DNA from: JBCCFW01 sp039029535
GTDB lineage: Bacteria; Acidobacteriota; JBCCFW01
Length of the DNA: 64,000 bases
Assembly (NCBI GenBank): GCA_039029535.1
Contig: JBCCFW010000006.1
Location: 39,283-103,282, forward strand
Direction of reading: 5' to 3'
The position numbers were made by a program, and so were the translations under genes. Below the pieces are notes generated by a model, which worked only from the letters and a program-made list of their open reading frames with translations, had not been told where the DNA came from and did not search any database. Of the stretch, positions 8,202 to 17,139 are shown in pieces. Within the stretch, counting starts at the first letter, position 1, and every line of letters begins with the position of its first letter.

Positions 8202-10889
8202 GTGCCGCGTCGCAAGCAGCCCACCAAGAAGAAGGACCTGCCCCCCGTCCGACCCACCGGTCCGGACGCTCCCCGCCGCTCTGCGGGTGTCGAGCTCGCC
8301 GCCATCGGTCTCCTCGTGGCCGGGCTCCTGTGCGGGATGGCGCTGTTCACCCACGACACCAGCGATCCCTCGTGGGGCTCGCTCGGCTCGCACGACGGTG
8401 AGGTCGGCAACGCCGTCGGCCCCTTCGGCGCGAACCTCTCCTACGCCCTGCTCCAGGCCTTCGGCGTCATCGCCTTCGCGCTCCCGCTGGCGCTGGTGGG
8501 CTCGGCCATCGCCTGCTTCTTCCGTCACCGCATCGGCCTCGGCTGGCCCCGTGCGGTGGGTCTCCTTCTTCTCGTGCTGTCGGCAGCCGCCCTCTTCGAG
8601 CTGGCGGGCTGGGGCTTCGGCTCGGCGGCTCCCACGCCCGGCGGGCTCATCGGCCACCTGCTCGGCACCGGTCTCTCCTCGGGCCTCGGTCAAGCCGGCG
8701 GCCTGCTCGTGGCGACCGCGCTGACCTGCACGTCGTTGCTCTTGCTCTCGCAGGTGTCGCTGCAGGACGCCCTGGTCTCCTCGGGCGAAGCCTCGGGGCA
8801 GGTCGGCCGCGGGATGATGAGCCTGCTCGGTCGCGCCCGCAGCGCTGCCGGCGCACGTCTCGAGACGATGGCAGAGGAGCGAGAAGTCCGACGTCAGGAG
8901 CGCGAGGCCGAGCACGCTGCCCGTGAGGCCGAGCGCGAAGCCGAGCGTGAGGAGCGACGTCGCAAGGCGGCGGAGGCTCCCAAGGTGAAGGCTCCCGCCG
9001 CGGCACGCGCCGCCAAGGGTGGTGACGAGGCCCAGCGTCCCAAGCGCAAGCTGTTCAACTGGTCGGTTCGCAAGCTCGAGAGCCCACGCGCCGACGCAGC
9101 CGAGGTGGACGAGGCCCCGGCCGCTCCACCGGCACCTCGCAAGGCGGGTGAGGAGCGTCGTCGTGCCGATCGGCGTCAGGGCGACCGCCGCCAGGCCGAT
9201 CGTCAGGCCGAGCCCGCCGCGGCCGCGGCACCCATGACCGAGACGCCGCCAGCTGCTGCTCCGGCCCCGCCACCGGCACCGGTCGAGACCCCGGCCGCCG
9301 CGCCGGCCCCCGCCGCGGCCGCTGCAAGCGAGGAAGTCGGAGAGATCGCGGTCGGCGTGCAGACCGAGGTCCGTCGTGCGGTCAAGAAGGCCGACCCGAC
9401 CCGCGCTCGCGACTACCGCCTGCCCCCCATCGAGCTCCTCGACGAGGCCGACGAGCCGTTCATCTGCAACGAACAGGAGCTGCTCGAGAAGGCCCAGCGC
9501 ATCGTCGAACGCTGCGCCGAGTTCGGCGTGGGCGGCAAGGTCTTGCAGGTTCACCCCGGCCCGGTCGTGACGACCTACGAGCTCAAGCCAGATCCGGGCG
9601 TGAAGCTCTCCCGCATCGTCGGTCTCGAAGACGACCTCGCCATGGCCCTCAAGGCCGAGACCATCCGCATCGACCGCATCCCCGGCAAGTCGACTGTCGG
9701 CATCGAGGTTCCCAACCGGCATCGCGAGATGATCAGCTTCCGGGAGCTGGTCGAGTCGGAGGCCTTCGTCAAGGCGGACCACACCCTGCCCATGATCCTC
9801 GGCAAGACCATCGACGGCACTCCGCTGGTCGCCGACCTCGCCAAGCAACCCCACCTGCTCATCGCCGGCTCCACCGGCTCGGGCAAGTCGGTCTGCCTGA
9901 ACTCGGTCATCACCTCGATCCTCTACATGGCGCCGCCGGATCAGGTGAAGTTCATCATGGTCGACCCGAAGATGCTCGAGCTGGGCATGTACCGGGAGAT
10001 CCCCCATCTCCTCTCCCCCGTCGTCACCGAGGCCAGCAAGGCGAGCAATGCTCTCAAGTGGGGAGTTCGCGAGATGGAGCAGCGCTACGCCCTGCTCGCC
10101 GGCGTCGGTGTCCGCAACATCTCCCAGTTCAACGCCTGGATCGAGAAGGTCACCAAGGAGACCGGCGAGGCGCCGAGCCTCAACGAGATCACCTACGAGA
10201 AGCTCCCCTACATCGTCATCGTCATCGACGAGCTCGCCGACCTCATGATGGTCGCCGCCAACGACGTCGAGGACAGCATCTGCCGACTCGCGCAGATGGC
10301 GCGCGCAGTGGGCATCCACCTCATCCTCGCCACGCAGCGTCCCTCGGTCGACGTCATCACCGGCGTCATCAAGGCCAACCTCCCCGCCCGCATCGCCATG
10401 CGCGTGGCGACCAAGATCGACTCGCGCACCATCCTCGACACCAACGGCGGCGAACAGCTTCTCGGTCGTGGCGACATGCTCTTCCTTCCCTCAGGCTCGA
10501 GCCGGCTGGTCCGGGTCCACGGGCCTTACCTCTCCGAGGTCGAGACCGCCTCGGTCTGTGACCACCTCCGGAAGCAGCTCCCGCCCGTCTACGAGGAGGG
10601 CATCTGCGACGATCCGGCCGGCGCAACCGGAGGCCCCGAAGGCATCGAGGATCATCACGACGAGCTCTTCGACCAGGCCGCTCGCATCGTCGTCGAGCGG
10701 GGCGAGGCCTCGACCTCTTACCTCCAACGCCGGCTCAAGGTCGGCTACACCCGGGCAGCCCGCCTGGTCGACATGCTCGAGGCCGACGGGATCGTCGGGC
10801 CGTCGGAGGGCTCGAAGGTCCGCGAAGTTCTCGTCGGAGCCGACTACTTCGATGAGATGGAACGGGCGAAGGCCGCCACCGAGGTCTGA
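8202..10889 (+). CDS. ftsK: DNA translocase FtsK/SpoIIIE
   Basis: This 895-aa protein has an N-terminal region with four transmembrane helices (about 28-186), a coiled-coil/charged and Pro/Ala-rich linker (about 220-390), the alpha/beta motor domain and a C-terminal winged-helix gamma domain (about 830-885). Walker A reads AGSTGSGKS (about 557-565) and Walker B ends IDELADL (about 674). FtsK pumps DNA at the division septum, resolving chromosome dimers and coordinating segregation with division. I chose GTG 8202 because CGGAGG lies a few bases upstream and the mature N-terminus becomes PRRKQPTKKK; the frame stays open to 8133 without a comparable binding site. Confidence 0.95.
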   Translation: MPRRKQPTKKKDLPPVRPTGPDAPRRSAGVELAAIGLLVAGLLCGMALFTHDTSDPSWGSLGSHDGEVGNAVGPFGANLSYALLQAFGVIAFALPLALVGSAIACFFRHRIGLGWPRAVGLLLLVLSAAALFELAGWGFGSAAPTPGGLIGHLLGTGLSSGLGQAGGLLVATALTCTSLLLLSQVSLQDALVSSGEASGQVGRGMMSLLGRARSAAGARLETMAEEREVRRQEREAEHAAREAEREAEREERRRKAAEAPKVKAPAAARAAKGGDEAQRPKRKLFNWSVRKLESPRADAAEVDEAPAAPPAPRKAGEERRRADRRQGDRRQADRQAEPAAAAAPMTETPPAAAPAPPPAPVETPAAAPAPAAAAASEEVGEIAVGVQTEVRRAVKKADPTRARDYRLPPIELLDEADEPFICNEQELLEKAQRIVERCAEFGVGGKVLQVHPGPVVTTYELKPDPGVKLSRIVGLEDDLAMALKAETIRIDRIPGKSTVGIEVPNRHREMISFRELVESEAFVKADHTLPMILGKTIDGTPLVADLAKQPHLLIAGSTGSGKSVCLNSVITSILYMAPPDQVKFIMVDPKMLELGMYREIPHLLSPVVTEASKASNALKWGVREMEQRYALLAGVGVRNISQFNAWIEKVTKETGEAPSLNEITYEKLPYIVIVIDELADLMMVAANDVEDSICRLAQMARAVGIHLILATQRPSVDVITGVIKANLPARIAMRVATKIDSRTILDTNGGEQLLGRGDMLFLPSGSSRLVRVHGPYLSEVETASVCDHLRKQLPPVYEEGICDDPAGATGGPEGIEDHHDELFDQAARIVVERGEASTSYLQRRLKVGYTRAARLVDMLEADGIVGPSEGSKVREVLVGADYFDEMERAKAATEV

Positions 10890-10900
10890 GCCTCCCCGCG

Positions 10901-10922
10901 CCCCGGCGGCCGACCGCCGGGG
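10901..10922 (+). terminator. GC hairpin after ftsK
   Basis: A perfect 9-bp stem, CCCCGGCGG and CCGCCGGGG, closes a CCGA loop 11 bp after the ftsK stop. No U-tract follows, so it may slow or protect the transcript end rather than act as a classical Rho-independent terminator. Confidence 0.45.
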
Positions 10923-11051
10923 CCCCTCCGGGCCTCGTCCGACGTCACGCCGTGAACACTAGCCTCCGTCCGCATCATCGAGCAGGATCGGGCTCGGTGA
11001 CCCGACGACCGCACCACTCCCCGGGCGGTCGTGCCGAGACGGAGCGCGCGG

Positions 11052-11705
11052 ATGAGCCCCAGCGACGACAGCCACGACGTCGTCGGACGCAAGTCACGAC
11101 CCGGTTCCGGAAAGGTCGCCTGGGTGGGCGACGAAGCGGCGGGCGCGACAGGGTCTGCCGACGGCGGCGCTCCGACCGGCTCGGTGCCCCTCCTCCATCC
11201 GCGGCGGGCGCGCCCCCAGCGAGTCGAGCGCCCGCGCCGCTCCCCACTCTCCGCCTTCGTGCCGCTCCTGCTGCTGGCGGCGCTGGCTGCCCTGGTCGTC
11301 CCTCCCCTGCTCGCCCGTCGTGAGGTCGCCACGACTCGGGTGCGGACCGCCGCGCTCGTCGAGGAGGTCACCGCCAGCCATCTCGCCCGCCACGCACGGC
11401 GGCGCGGTCAGCAGGCCGCCGTCGCGCGCACCCTCGTCGGACTGAGGCAGCGCCAGCTCGCTGCTCTCGAGAGCTGCGAGGCCCAACGCTTCTGTAACTC
11501 GCGACGCGCGGCCCTCGGCCAGTCCTTGCAGCTCGCCAATCGCCTGCTGACGGACGCCGCCGCCGACGCCACGGGCGTGCCGCCCGACTTCGCACGGGTC
11601 GAGATCGAGCACCTGAGAGACCTGGCAGAACGAGCGCCCGCTCTCGAGATGCAGCGCATCCTCGCGACGGAGATCCTCCTGCTCGAAGAGGTCGGACGAC
11701 GATGA
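11052..11705 (+). CDS. Uncharacterised single-pass membrane protein
   Basis: The predicted 217-aa protein is not recognised. The first 75 residues are polar and rich in Gly, Ser, Pro and Arg. One strong transmembrane helix follows (about 77-95, Leu/Ala-rich), and then a helical, Arg/Leu/Ala-rich domain of about 120 residues that probably lies in the periplasm and may form coiled coil. Two cysteines lie close together (SCEAQRFC). ATG 11052 has GGAG eight bases upstream and is preferred over GTG 11031. The gene overlaps the next by 4 bp (ATGA), so the two products are likely made together. Confidence 0.6.
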   Translation: MSPSDDSHDVVGRKSRPGSGKVAWVGDEAAGATGSADGGAPTGSVPLLHPRRARPQRVERPRRSPLSAFVPLLLLAALAALVVPPLLARREVATTRVRTAALVEEVTASHLARHARRRGQQAAVARTLVGLRQRQLAALESCEAQRFCNSRRAALGQSLQLANRLLTDAAADATGVPPDFARVEIEHLRDLAERAPALEMQRILATEILLLEEVGRR

Positions 11706-12328
11706 CCTGCGAGCTGGAGCACGCCTTCTTCGAGACTTGGCGTCACGAGCGCGGTCGTCGCGCCAACGCCAAGCGGCGAGTCTTCGCGAGCCTGTGTCGC
11801 GAGCACGGCGGCGCCGCCGAGATCCCCACGTCCACCCTGCTGCGTCAGCTCGAACGCGGGCAGCTCGACGAGACGCTCGGCGAGTGGAAGCCGCTGTTCG
11901 CCGAGGTGCTGCGTCAGTGGATGGGCTTCCGGCTCGAGCACGAGGCCTTGGCCTCGGCTCCGGTCCTGTGCCTCGCCTGGTGGGTGCAGCCCGTCACCTG
12001 GCTCCGTCGGCGTGGTCACTTCGGCGGAGCCGCGCGGATGGTGTCGGCGCTGGGCTGTGCGAGCGTCGTGCTCGTGTTGCTGGCCCTGGTCAGCGTGACG
12101 GCCTGGCATCGAGCGCAGCTCCAGCTCGACCGACTGACCGAGAGCGAGCAGGCACTGAAGGCCGCCGCGCAGGCTGCCGAAGAGGCCGAAGCAGAGGCTG
12201 CCCGCGTGCTGCTCGACACCCGAGACGACAGCCTCCGCGATCACCTCGCTGGTGCCGACGGTCGGACGGCGAGCTACGTCGCGCTCCAGCGCCGCATCGA
12301 TGAGGCAAGAGGCGCACTGGCGGAGTGA
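11702..12328 (+). CDS. Uncharacterised membrane protein with coiled coil
   Basis: The 208-aa protein is unrecognised. A cytoplasmic-looking N-terminal domain (1-105) has charged helices, one transmembrane helix lies at about 112-132 (SALGCASVVLVLLALVSV), and a heptad-rich, Ala/Glu-rich coiled coil (about 138-170) follows. Its start overlaps the stop of the preceding gene (ATGA). Both products have one transmembrane helix and helical partners, so they could form a membrane complex, but this is inferred only from coupling. The tandem secreted paralogs start about 120 bp downstream and may belong to the same transcription unit. Confidence 0.6.
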   Translation: MTCELEHAFFETWRHERGRRANAKRRVFASLCREHGGAAEIPTSTLLRQLERGQLDETLGEWKPLFAEVLRQWMGFRLEHEALASAPVLCLAWWVQPVTWLRRRGHFGGAARMVSALGCASVVLVLLALVSVTAWHRAQLQLDRLTESEQALKAAAQAAEEAEAEAARVLLDTRDDSLRDHLAGADGRTASYVALQRRIDEARGALAE

Positions 12329-12423
12329 GGGCCCATGGGCTCGGAATGCTGAACGCCACGCTAAGTTCTCCCCTCATTGCTCGGCATGGTGAATGCCCTG
12401 GCTCTTGACCCCCTCACGGCCCG

Positions 12424-12452
12424 CAGAGGAAGTTCTCGCCGGAGGTTCCCCA
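12424..12452 (+). promoter_or_regulatory. Leader shared by the tandem paralogs, copy 1
   Basis: CAGAG, then GTTCTC (12432-12437), three bases, GGAGG (12441-12445), six bases and ATG (12452). The same order and the same last two spacings occur before paralog 2 at 14823-14850, although the bases between differ. Confidence 0.6.
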
Positions 12453-14716
12453 TGCCCCAGCGTGCCGCTCGCTCGTTCCTGGTCCTGCTCCTCTTCGCCT
12501 CGACCGCGAATGCCCTCGACTGGACCTACCAGCAGGTCGAGGCCGGTCGCTCCCTCGACGGCACCGCGGACATCGCCTTCGGGCCCGACGGCCAGCCGGC
12601 GATCGCCGCCGGAGGCTCGGTCCTTCGCTACTTCCGCTTCGACGGAGACCGCTGGCAAGAGGAGCTCGTCCATGGGTCGAGCTGCGGTCACTCCGATCCC
12701 GACCTCGTCTTCGATCCCGACGGGGAGCCGGCCATCGCCTGGGAAGACCTGGGCGACGGTGTCGTTCGACTGGCGCGACGGACGACCGGAACTTGGACGG
12801 TCGTCACCGTCGGCGAAGCCCTCGGCCGAAGCCGACCCAGCTTGACCTTCGATGCCGCCGGGGAGCCTGCCATCGGGTTCGCCGTCTTCGATCCGGAGTG
12901 CACTCCCCGCGTCGCGCGCCCCGGTGCCAGCGGCTGGACCTCGCGGGACTTCGAGGCCGAGGGGGGCCAGTGCTGGCCCTCGCTCGCCCGCACGGCGGAA
13001 GGGGCCATCGCCGCCAGCTGGTCCTCCTACGCCGTGTGGTGGACACCCGACATCGACGCCGCCGAGCTCGAGCGGGAGCCGATCGCGAGTGGCGGTTGGC
13101 CGACCGCCACCCGACTCGGTCGGGATCACGACGGCCGGCTCTGGACCCTCTTCCAGTCCCGAACGCACTACGGGCAGGTGAGCAGCCTTCACCGTCTTCA
13201 GCCCGACGGCTGGGTGCTCGAACAGGAAGTCGCCTACGGTCTCGAGCGCCCCGAGCTCGTCTTCCTCGCCGATGGCGGCGTCGTCGTCGGTCAGTGGGGT
13301 CGCGGGGCGTGGGAGCTCGAGGAGAATGCTCACTTCGACGGGACCAGGGGGTCGGTCGAGCATGCCGGCGGACGCCTGGTCGCCCTGGCCGCCGATCCCG
13401 TCCTGCCGACGGTGCACGGCGTCTTCTTCGACGAGGCCGCCGCGACCCTGCACGTGAGGGCGCTCTCCCCCGACGCCGGCTTCGAGCTCGAGCACGACGA
13501 GGTCCTGGTCGGAAGCGAGGATCATGGCCACGACGTCGTGCTCGCGATGGACTCGAGCGAACGGGTCGCGCTCGCGAGCCAGGGAGGCGCCATCCACCTC
13601 AGTCATCTCGACGACGGCGACGGGAGCTGGTCGACCGAGCTCGTTCCGGACACCGACGACTCGCGTGAGGGGCTCAACTTCGTCCTCACGGCCGATGGCG
13701 AGCCGGTTCTGTTCCACGCCGCCCAGGGCCTCGCCCCGGACCAACGAGACCTGGTCCTGCACCACTCCGTCGACGGCATGCCCCAAGTGCGCCGCTGGCG
13801 CACCGCCGGACGCTGGTCGGAGCTGCGTGACGAGCCGGCAACCCCGGGCCTGGTCCTCGACGGTCTCGGTCATCCGGTGGTCAAGGTCCGCGAGCTCTGG
13901 TCGCTGGATCCCGGTGGCACGTGGTGGTCCTCGCAACCGGTGGGAGCCACTTACTGGAACGCCCACCTCGCGATGGACGACGAGGGCACCCTGGTGGCCT
14001 GCCCACAGACCGCAGTCCTCGGCGTCACCTTCGTGCCCAGGCGCGGGCTCGCCGATGCCGGCTGGAGCTACGGCTGGTCGGTCGGCTTCCATGGCGATCG
14101 CACCTGGCTGGCCCGCAGCAACCTCGGCGATGCCGAGGTGCTCGTCGAGGACGGTCGCAGCTGGCGTTCCCTCCCGATCCCTGCGGCACCACCGTTCGAC
14201 TACCTCCTCCCTCCCACCCTGGCCCTCGACTCCCACGGTCGGCCGCTCGTCGCCTTCCGGAGCGACGGGGTCGCTCACGTCGCCCGGTGGACGGTCGGTG
14301 GCTGGGTCATTCAGGTCCTCGATGACGCCCCCCGCAGCGGCGTCGAGTTCGACGACACCCTCGACCTCCTCGTCCGGGATGACGAGGTCTTCGTGGCCTT
14401 CCACGGACGAAGTCCCGACTGCCGTCGTGGTCCCACCGTCGGTCGCGCGACGCTCGATGCCGACGAGCTCTGGTCCCTGCATCGCTGGAGCCGCGACGCG
14501 ACGCCCCTCCTGTCGTCTCCAACGATCGGCGACGACGACGAGGGAGCGGACTGGCCCCGCCCGCTCGGCCCCTTCGGCGCGACCCACGAGCTGCTCGACG
14601 ACGCTCCGCTCCAGCTCTTCACCGTGCTTGGACCGGACGACTCCGACGCCCCGGTGCTGCTCCGACTCGGCAAGACGAACGGCACGCTCGAGATCGCGAT
14701 CGAGCCGGCCGAGTGA
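12452..14716 (+). CDS. Secreted propeller-like repeat protein, paralog 1
   Basis: This 754-aa protein has a clear signal peptide (about 1-22, ending ANA-LDW). The mature part is built of repeats of about 45-50 residues with the pattern L-x-FD-x-x-G-x-PAI-(G/A) followed by an aromatic strand, for example at DGTADIAFGPDGQPAIA and SLTFDAAGEPAIGF. This is typical of extracellular beta-propellers. At least five cysteines are shared in position with paralog 2 (SCGHSDP, PECTPRV, QCWPSL, LVACP, DCRRGP), suggesting export and disulfides. The start at ATG 12452 is set by GGAGG six bases upstream. Function is unknown; no catalytic motif can be read. Confidence 0.8.
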   Translation: MPQRAARSFLVLLLFASTANALDWTYQQVEAGRSLDGTADIAFGPDGQPAIAAGGSVLRYFRFDGDRWQEELVHGSSCGHSDPDLVFDPDGEPAIAWEDLGDGVVRLARRTTGTWTVVTVGEALGRSRPSLTFDAAGEPAIGFAVFDPECTPRVARPGASGWTSRDFEAEGGQCWPSLARTAEGAIAASWSSYAVWWTPDIDAAELEREPIASGGWPTATRLGRDHDGRLWTLFQSRTHYGQVSSLHRLQPDGWVLEQEVAYGLERPELVFLADGGVVVGQWGRGAWELEENAHFDGTRGSVEHAGGRLVALAADPVLPTVHGVFFDEAAATLHVRALSPDAGFELEHDEVLVGSEDHGHDVVLAMDSSERVALASQGGAIHLSHLDDGDGSWSTELVPDTDDSREGLNFVLTADGEPVLFHAAQGLAPDQRDLVLHHSVDGMPQVRRWRTAGRWSELRDEPATPGLVLDGLGHPVVKVRELWSLDPGGTWWSSQPVGATYWNAHLAMDDEGTLVACPQTAVLGVTFVPRRGLADAGWSYGWSVGFHGDRTWLARSNLGDAEVLVEDGRSWRSLPIPAAPPFDYLLPPTLALDSHGRPLVAFRSDGVAHVARWTVGGWVIQVLDDAPRSGVEFDDTLDLLVRDDEVFVAFHGRSPDCRRGPTVGRATLDADELWSLHRWSRDATPLLSSPTIGDDDEGADWPRPLGPFGATHELLDDAPLQLFTVLGPDDSDAPVLLRLGKTNGTLEIAIEPAE

Positions 14717-14822
14717 TCGCTGCAGAGAGGTGACGACGCTGCCGCCGTCGGACCGGAGCGTCCTCCCCAACGGGGCGCCCCGACGAGATCAAGCCGCATC
14801 CGTCGACTCGAGTGACTGGCTT

Positions 14823-14850
14823 CAGAGACGTTCTCAGTGGAGGGATCCCA
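14823..14850 (+). promoter_or_regulatory. Leader shared by the tandem paralogs, copy 2
   Basis: CAGAG, GTTCTC (14830-14835), three bases, GGAGG (14839-14843), six bases and ATG (14850). It mirrors the leader of paralog 1, which implies that the duplicated segment included the translation start region. Confidence 0.6.
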
Positions 14851-17123
14851 TGACCGCCAAGCTGACCCTGTCGTTCCTCAGTCTCACCCTGCTCGCGTCC
14901 ACGGCCTGGTCACTCGACTGGACCGTCCATCAGCTCACCGCCGGGCACGCCCTCGACGGGACCGCTGACCTCACGCTCGCTCCCGACGGCCAACCCGCCG
15001 TCGTCGTCGGGGGCTCGGTCCTGCGCTACCACCGCTTCGACGGGACCGGCTGGCACGAAGAGCTCATCCACGATGCGACCTGCGGACAGGTCGACCCCGT
15101 CTTGATCTTCGACGATGCCGGTGAGCCCATCGTCGCCTGGCACGACCAGGGTGACGACGTCGTGCGGCTGGCACGCCGAGGTCCGGCCGGCTGGTCCTCC
15201 GAGGTCGTCGCCGACGTCGTGGGTCGGGCGCGACCCAGCCTCGAGCTCGACGCCGCGGGCCAGATCGCCGTGGGTCATGCGACCTTCGAGCCTCAGTGCA
15301 TCCCGCGAGTGTCGCGGGAGACTCCGGGCGGCTGGACCACCCGCGTGCTCGACGACGACCTGGAAGCGCAGCTCGTGGAGTGCTGGCCCTCGCTGACCCG
15401 CACCACCGCCGGGACCGTCGCCGCTGCCTGGGCAGGACGAACGGTGCTGCTGATCGAGGACGTCGACACGCCCGAGATCGAGCCCGTGGAGATCGGCGGC
15501 TGGTCCGCTCAGACGACGGCCACGCGGCTGACCCGCGATCGTCACGGAACCCTGCACGTGACCTGGCAGGGCTGGGGTCACACCGGTCGGTGGGGTCGCT
15601 TGTTCCGCCAGTTCTCCTCGAACTGGGTCGAGGAGCAGGACCTGCCATTCGGCGAGGGCCTGCCCGAGGTCGTCTTCCCCTCTCGTGGTGGCGTGGTCGT
15701 CACCGGCGTCTTGGACCGCGAGCAAGGCTCGAGGTTCTTCGAGAGCCCCTGGGGCTCCTACACCTTCACCGACCGACGTCTCGTCGCGCTCGCCAGCCGC
15801 CCGGACATCGAGCGTCACCACGCGGTCTACTTCGACGAGACGACCGCGACCCTCCAGGTCGAGCAGTTCCTGGTCAGCGCCAGCCTCGGGATCGAGGTGC
15901 AGCGTCTGGACGTCCTGGCCAGCAGCGAGGACATCGGAAGCGGCCCGACCCTGGCGGTCACGCCCGACGGTCGACTGGGGCTGGCCAGCGGCGGCGGCGG
16001 ACTCGTCCATCTCAGCCGCCTCGAGGACGACACCTGGACGACCGAGCCTCTGCCCGACACCGGGGACTTCCTCGAGGGGTTGACCCTCGTCTTCGACGCC
16101 AGCAGCGAGCCGGTCCTGCTTCACGGGGCACGCTCGGAGACGACGCCCGCCTACCGCGACCTGGTGTTGCGTCGGATCGTCGACGGTGAGGTCCGTCATC
16201 ATCGCTGGGAAACCTTCGGCCGCCGCGTCGACCTGCAATGGACCGGCAACCGACCGGGGCTCACTCTCGACCGAAGCGGTCGACCGGTCGTGAGCGCCGA
16301 CGCCACCTGGCGTCTCGGAGCCGACGGTGAGTGGTCCGACGGCGCCCCGTACTCCCAGTACGATGCAGACCTCGCCATCGACGAAGACGGTCGCGTCGTG
16401 GCCTGTCCGCTCACTCGCTTCGGCGGCGGCCTTCAGTTCGACCCGCAACCGACGCACGAACCGCCGGAGATCAGCAGTGGTTGCCGGACTGCGCTCGACG
16501 ACGGCCGCGTCCTCATCGCAGCCAGGCGAGTCCCGACCGGCCTGGACCTGATTCGGGAAGGCCCGGAGGGCTGGGTGAGCGAGACCGTCACCGAGCGCCT
16601 CGACCGGGACGCTGCCTTCCGGGTTACCGTCGACGAGCACGGCCGTCCGCTGGTCGCCTACCGCGTCGACGGTCTCCCGCAGCTCGCACGCTGGACCCTC
16701 GACGGCTGGGTGAGCGAGCCCATCGACGGTCCCGCCGGAGACGAGCTCCTGGACGACGGCCTGGCGCTCGCCGTGGTCGGCGACCAGGTGGCCGTCGCTC
16801 TCCACGCGCGGGACGAGGACTGCCGACAGGGACCACGAGTCGTGATGGCTGAGCTCGACGACTCCGAGCTGTGGTCACTCCATCGCTGGAGCCTGGTGGA
16901 GCCTCGACTCCTCGCCCCTCCCACCCTTCCCGACCAGGACGAGACCGCAGCGTGGCCGACCGCGCTCGGTCCTCCCGGAGCGAGGGTGCGAGACACGCTC
17001 GACGCGACGCCACTGCAGCTCTACACCGTGCGCGAACGCGGCACGCCCGCAGCCGGAGTCGTGCTCCGTCTCACCAAGCTCGGCGAAGACGAAATCGCGC
17101 TCGGCGTGGAGCCGCTCGACTAG
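14850..17123 (+). CDS. Secreted propeller-like repeat protein, paralog 2
   Basis: The 757-aa product has a signal peptide (about 1-21, ending AWS-LDW) and the same layout as paralog 1. The two align along their full length, from SLDWTxxQ at the mature N-terminus to the C-terminal PLQLYTV and VLRLTK segments. The five shared cysteines are conserved, and one extra cysteine is present (SSGC). ATG 14850 has GGAGG six bases upstream, the same spacing as paralog 1. The frame stays open well upstream, to 13524, but that stretch lies over paralog 1 in another frame and lacks this protein's features. The pair is a tandem duplication with diverged surfaces. Confidence 0.8.
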   Translation: MTAKLTLSFLSLTLLASTAWSLDWTVHQLTAGHALDGTADLTLAPDGQPAVVVGGSVLRYHRFDGTGWHEELIHDATCGQVDPVLIFDDAGEPIVAWHDQGDDVVRLARRGPAGWSSEVVADVVGRARPSLELDAAGQIAVGHATFEPQCIPRVSRETPGGWTTRVLDDDLEAQLVECWPSLTRTTAGTVAAAWAGRTVLLIEDVDTPEIEPVEIGGWSAQTTATRLTRDRHGTLHVTWQGWGHTGRWGRLFRQFSSNWVEEQDLPFGEGLPEVVFPSRGGVVVTGVLDREQGSRFFESPWGSYTFTDRRLVALASRPDIERHHAVYFDETTATLQVEQFLVSASLGIEVQRLDVLASSEDIGSGPTLAVTPDGRLGLASGGGGLVHLSRLEDDTWTTEPLPDTGDFLEGLTLVFDASSEPVLLHGARSETTPAYRDLVLRRIVDGEVRHHRWETFGRRVDLQWTGNRPGLTLDRSGRPVVSADATWRLGADGEWSDGAPYSQYDADLAIDEDGRVVACPLTRFGGGLQFDPQPTHEPPEISSGCRTALDDGRVLIAARRVPTGLDLIREGPEGWVSETVTERLDRDAAFRVTVDEHGRPLVAYRVDGLPQLARWTLDGWVSEPIDGPAGDELLDDGLALAVVGDQVAVALHARDEDCRQGPRVVMAELDDSELWSLHRWSLVEPRLLAPPTLPDQDETAAWPTALGPPGARVRDTLDATPLQLYTVRERGTPAAGVVLRLTKLGEDEIALGVEPLD

Positions 17124-17139
17124 CAGGCCCGGACGCGGC

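Noticed and set aside
13524..14849. Open frame continuous with paralog 2, giving a 1199-aa protein
   Set aside because: It overlaps paralog 1 in another frame and has Ser/Arg/Pro-rich shadow composition. The signal peptide and GGAGG at 14850 mark the true start.
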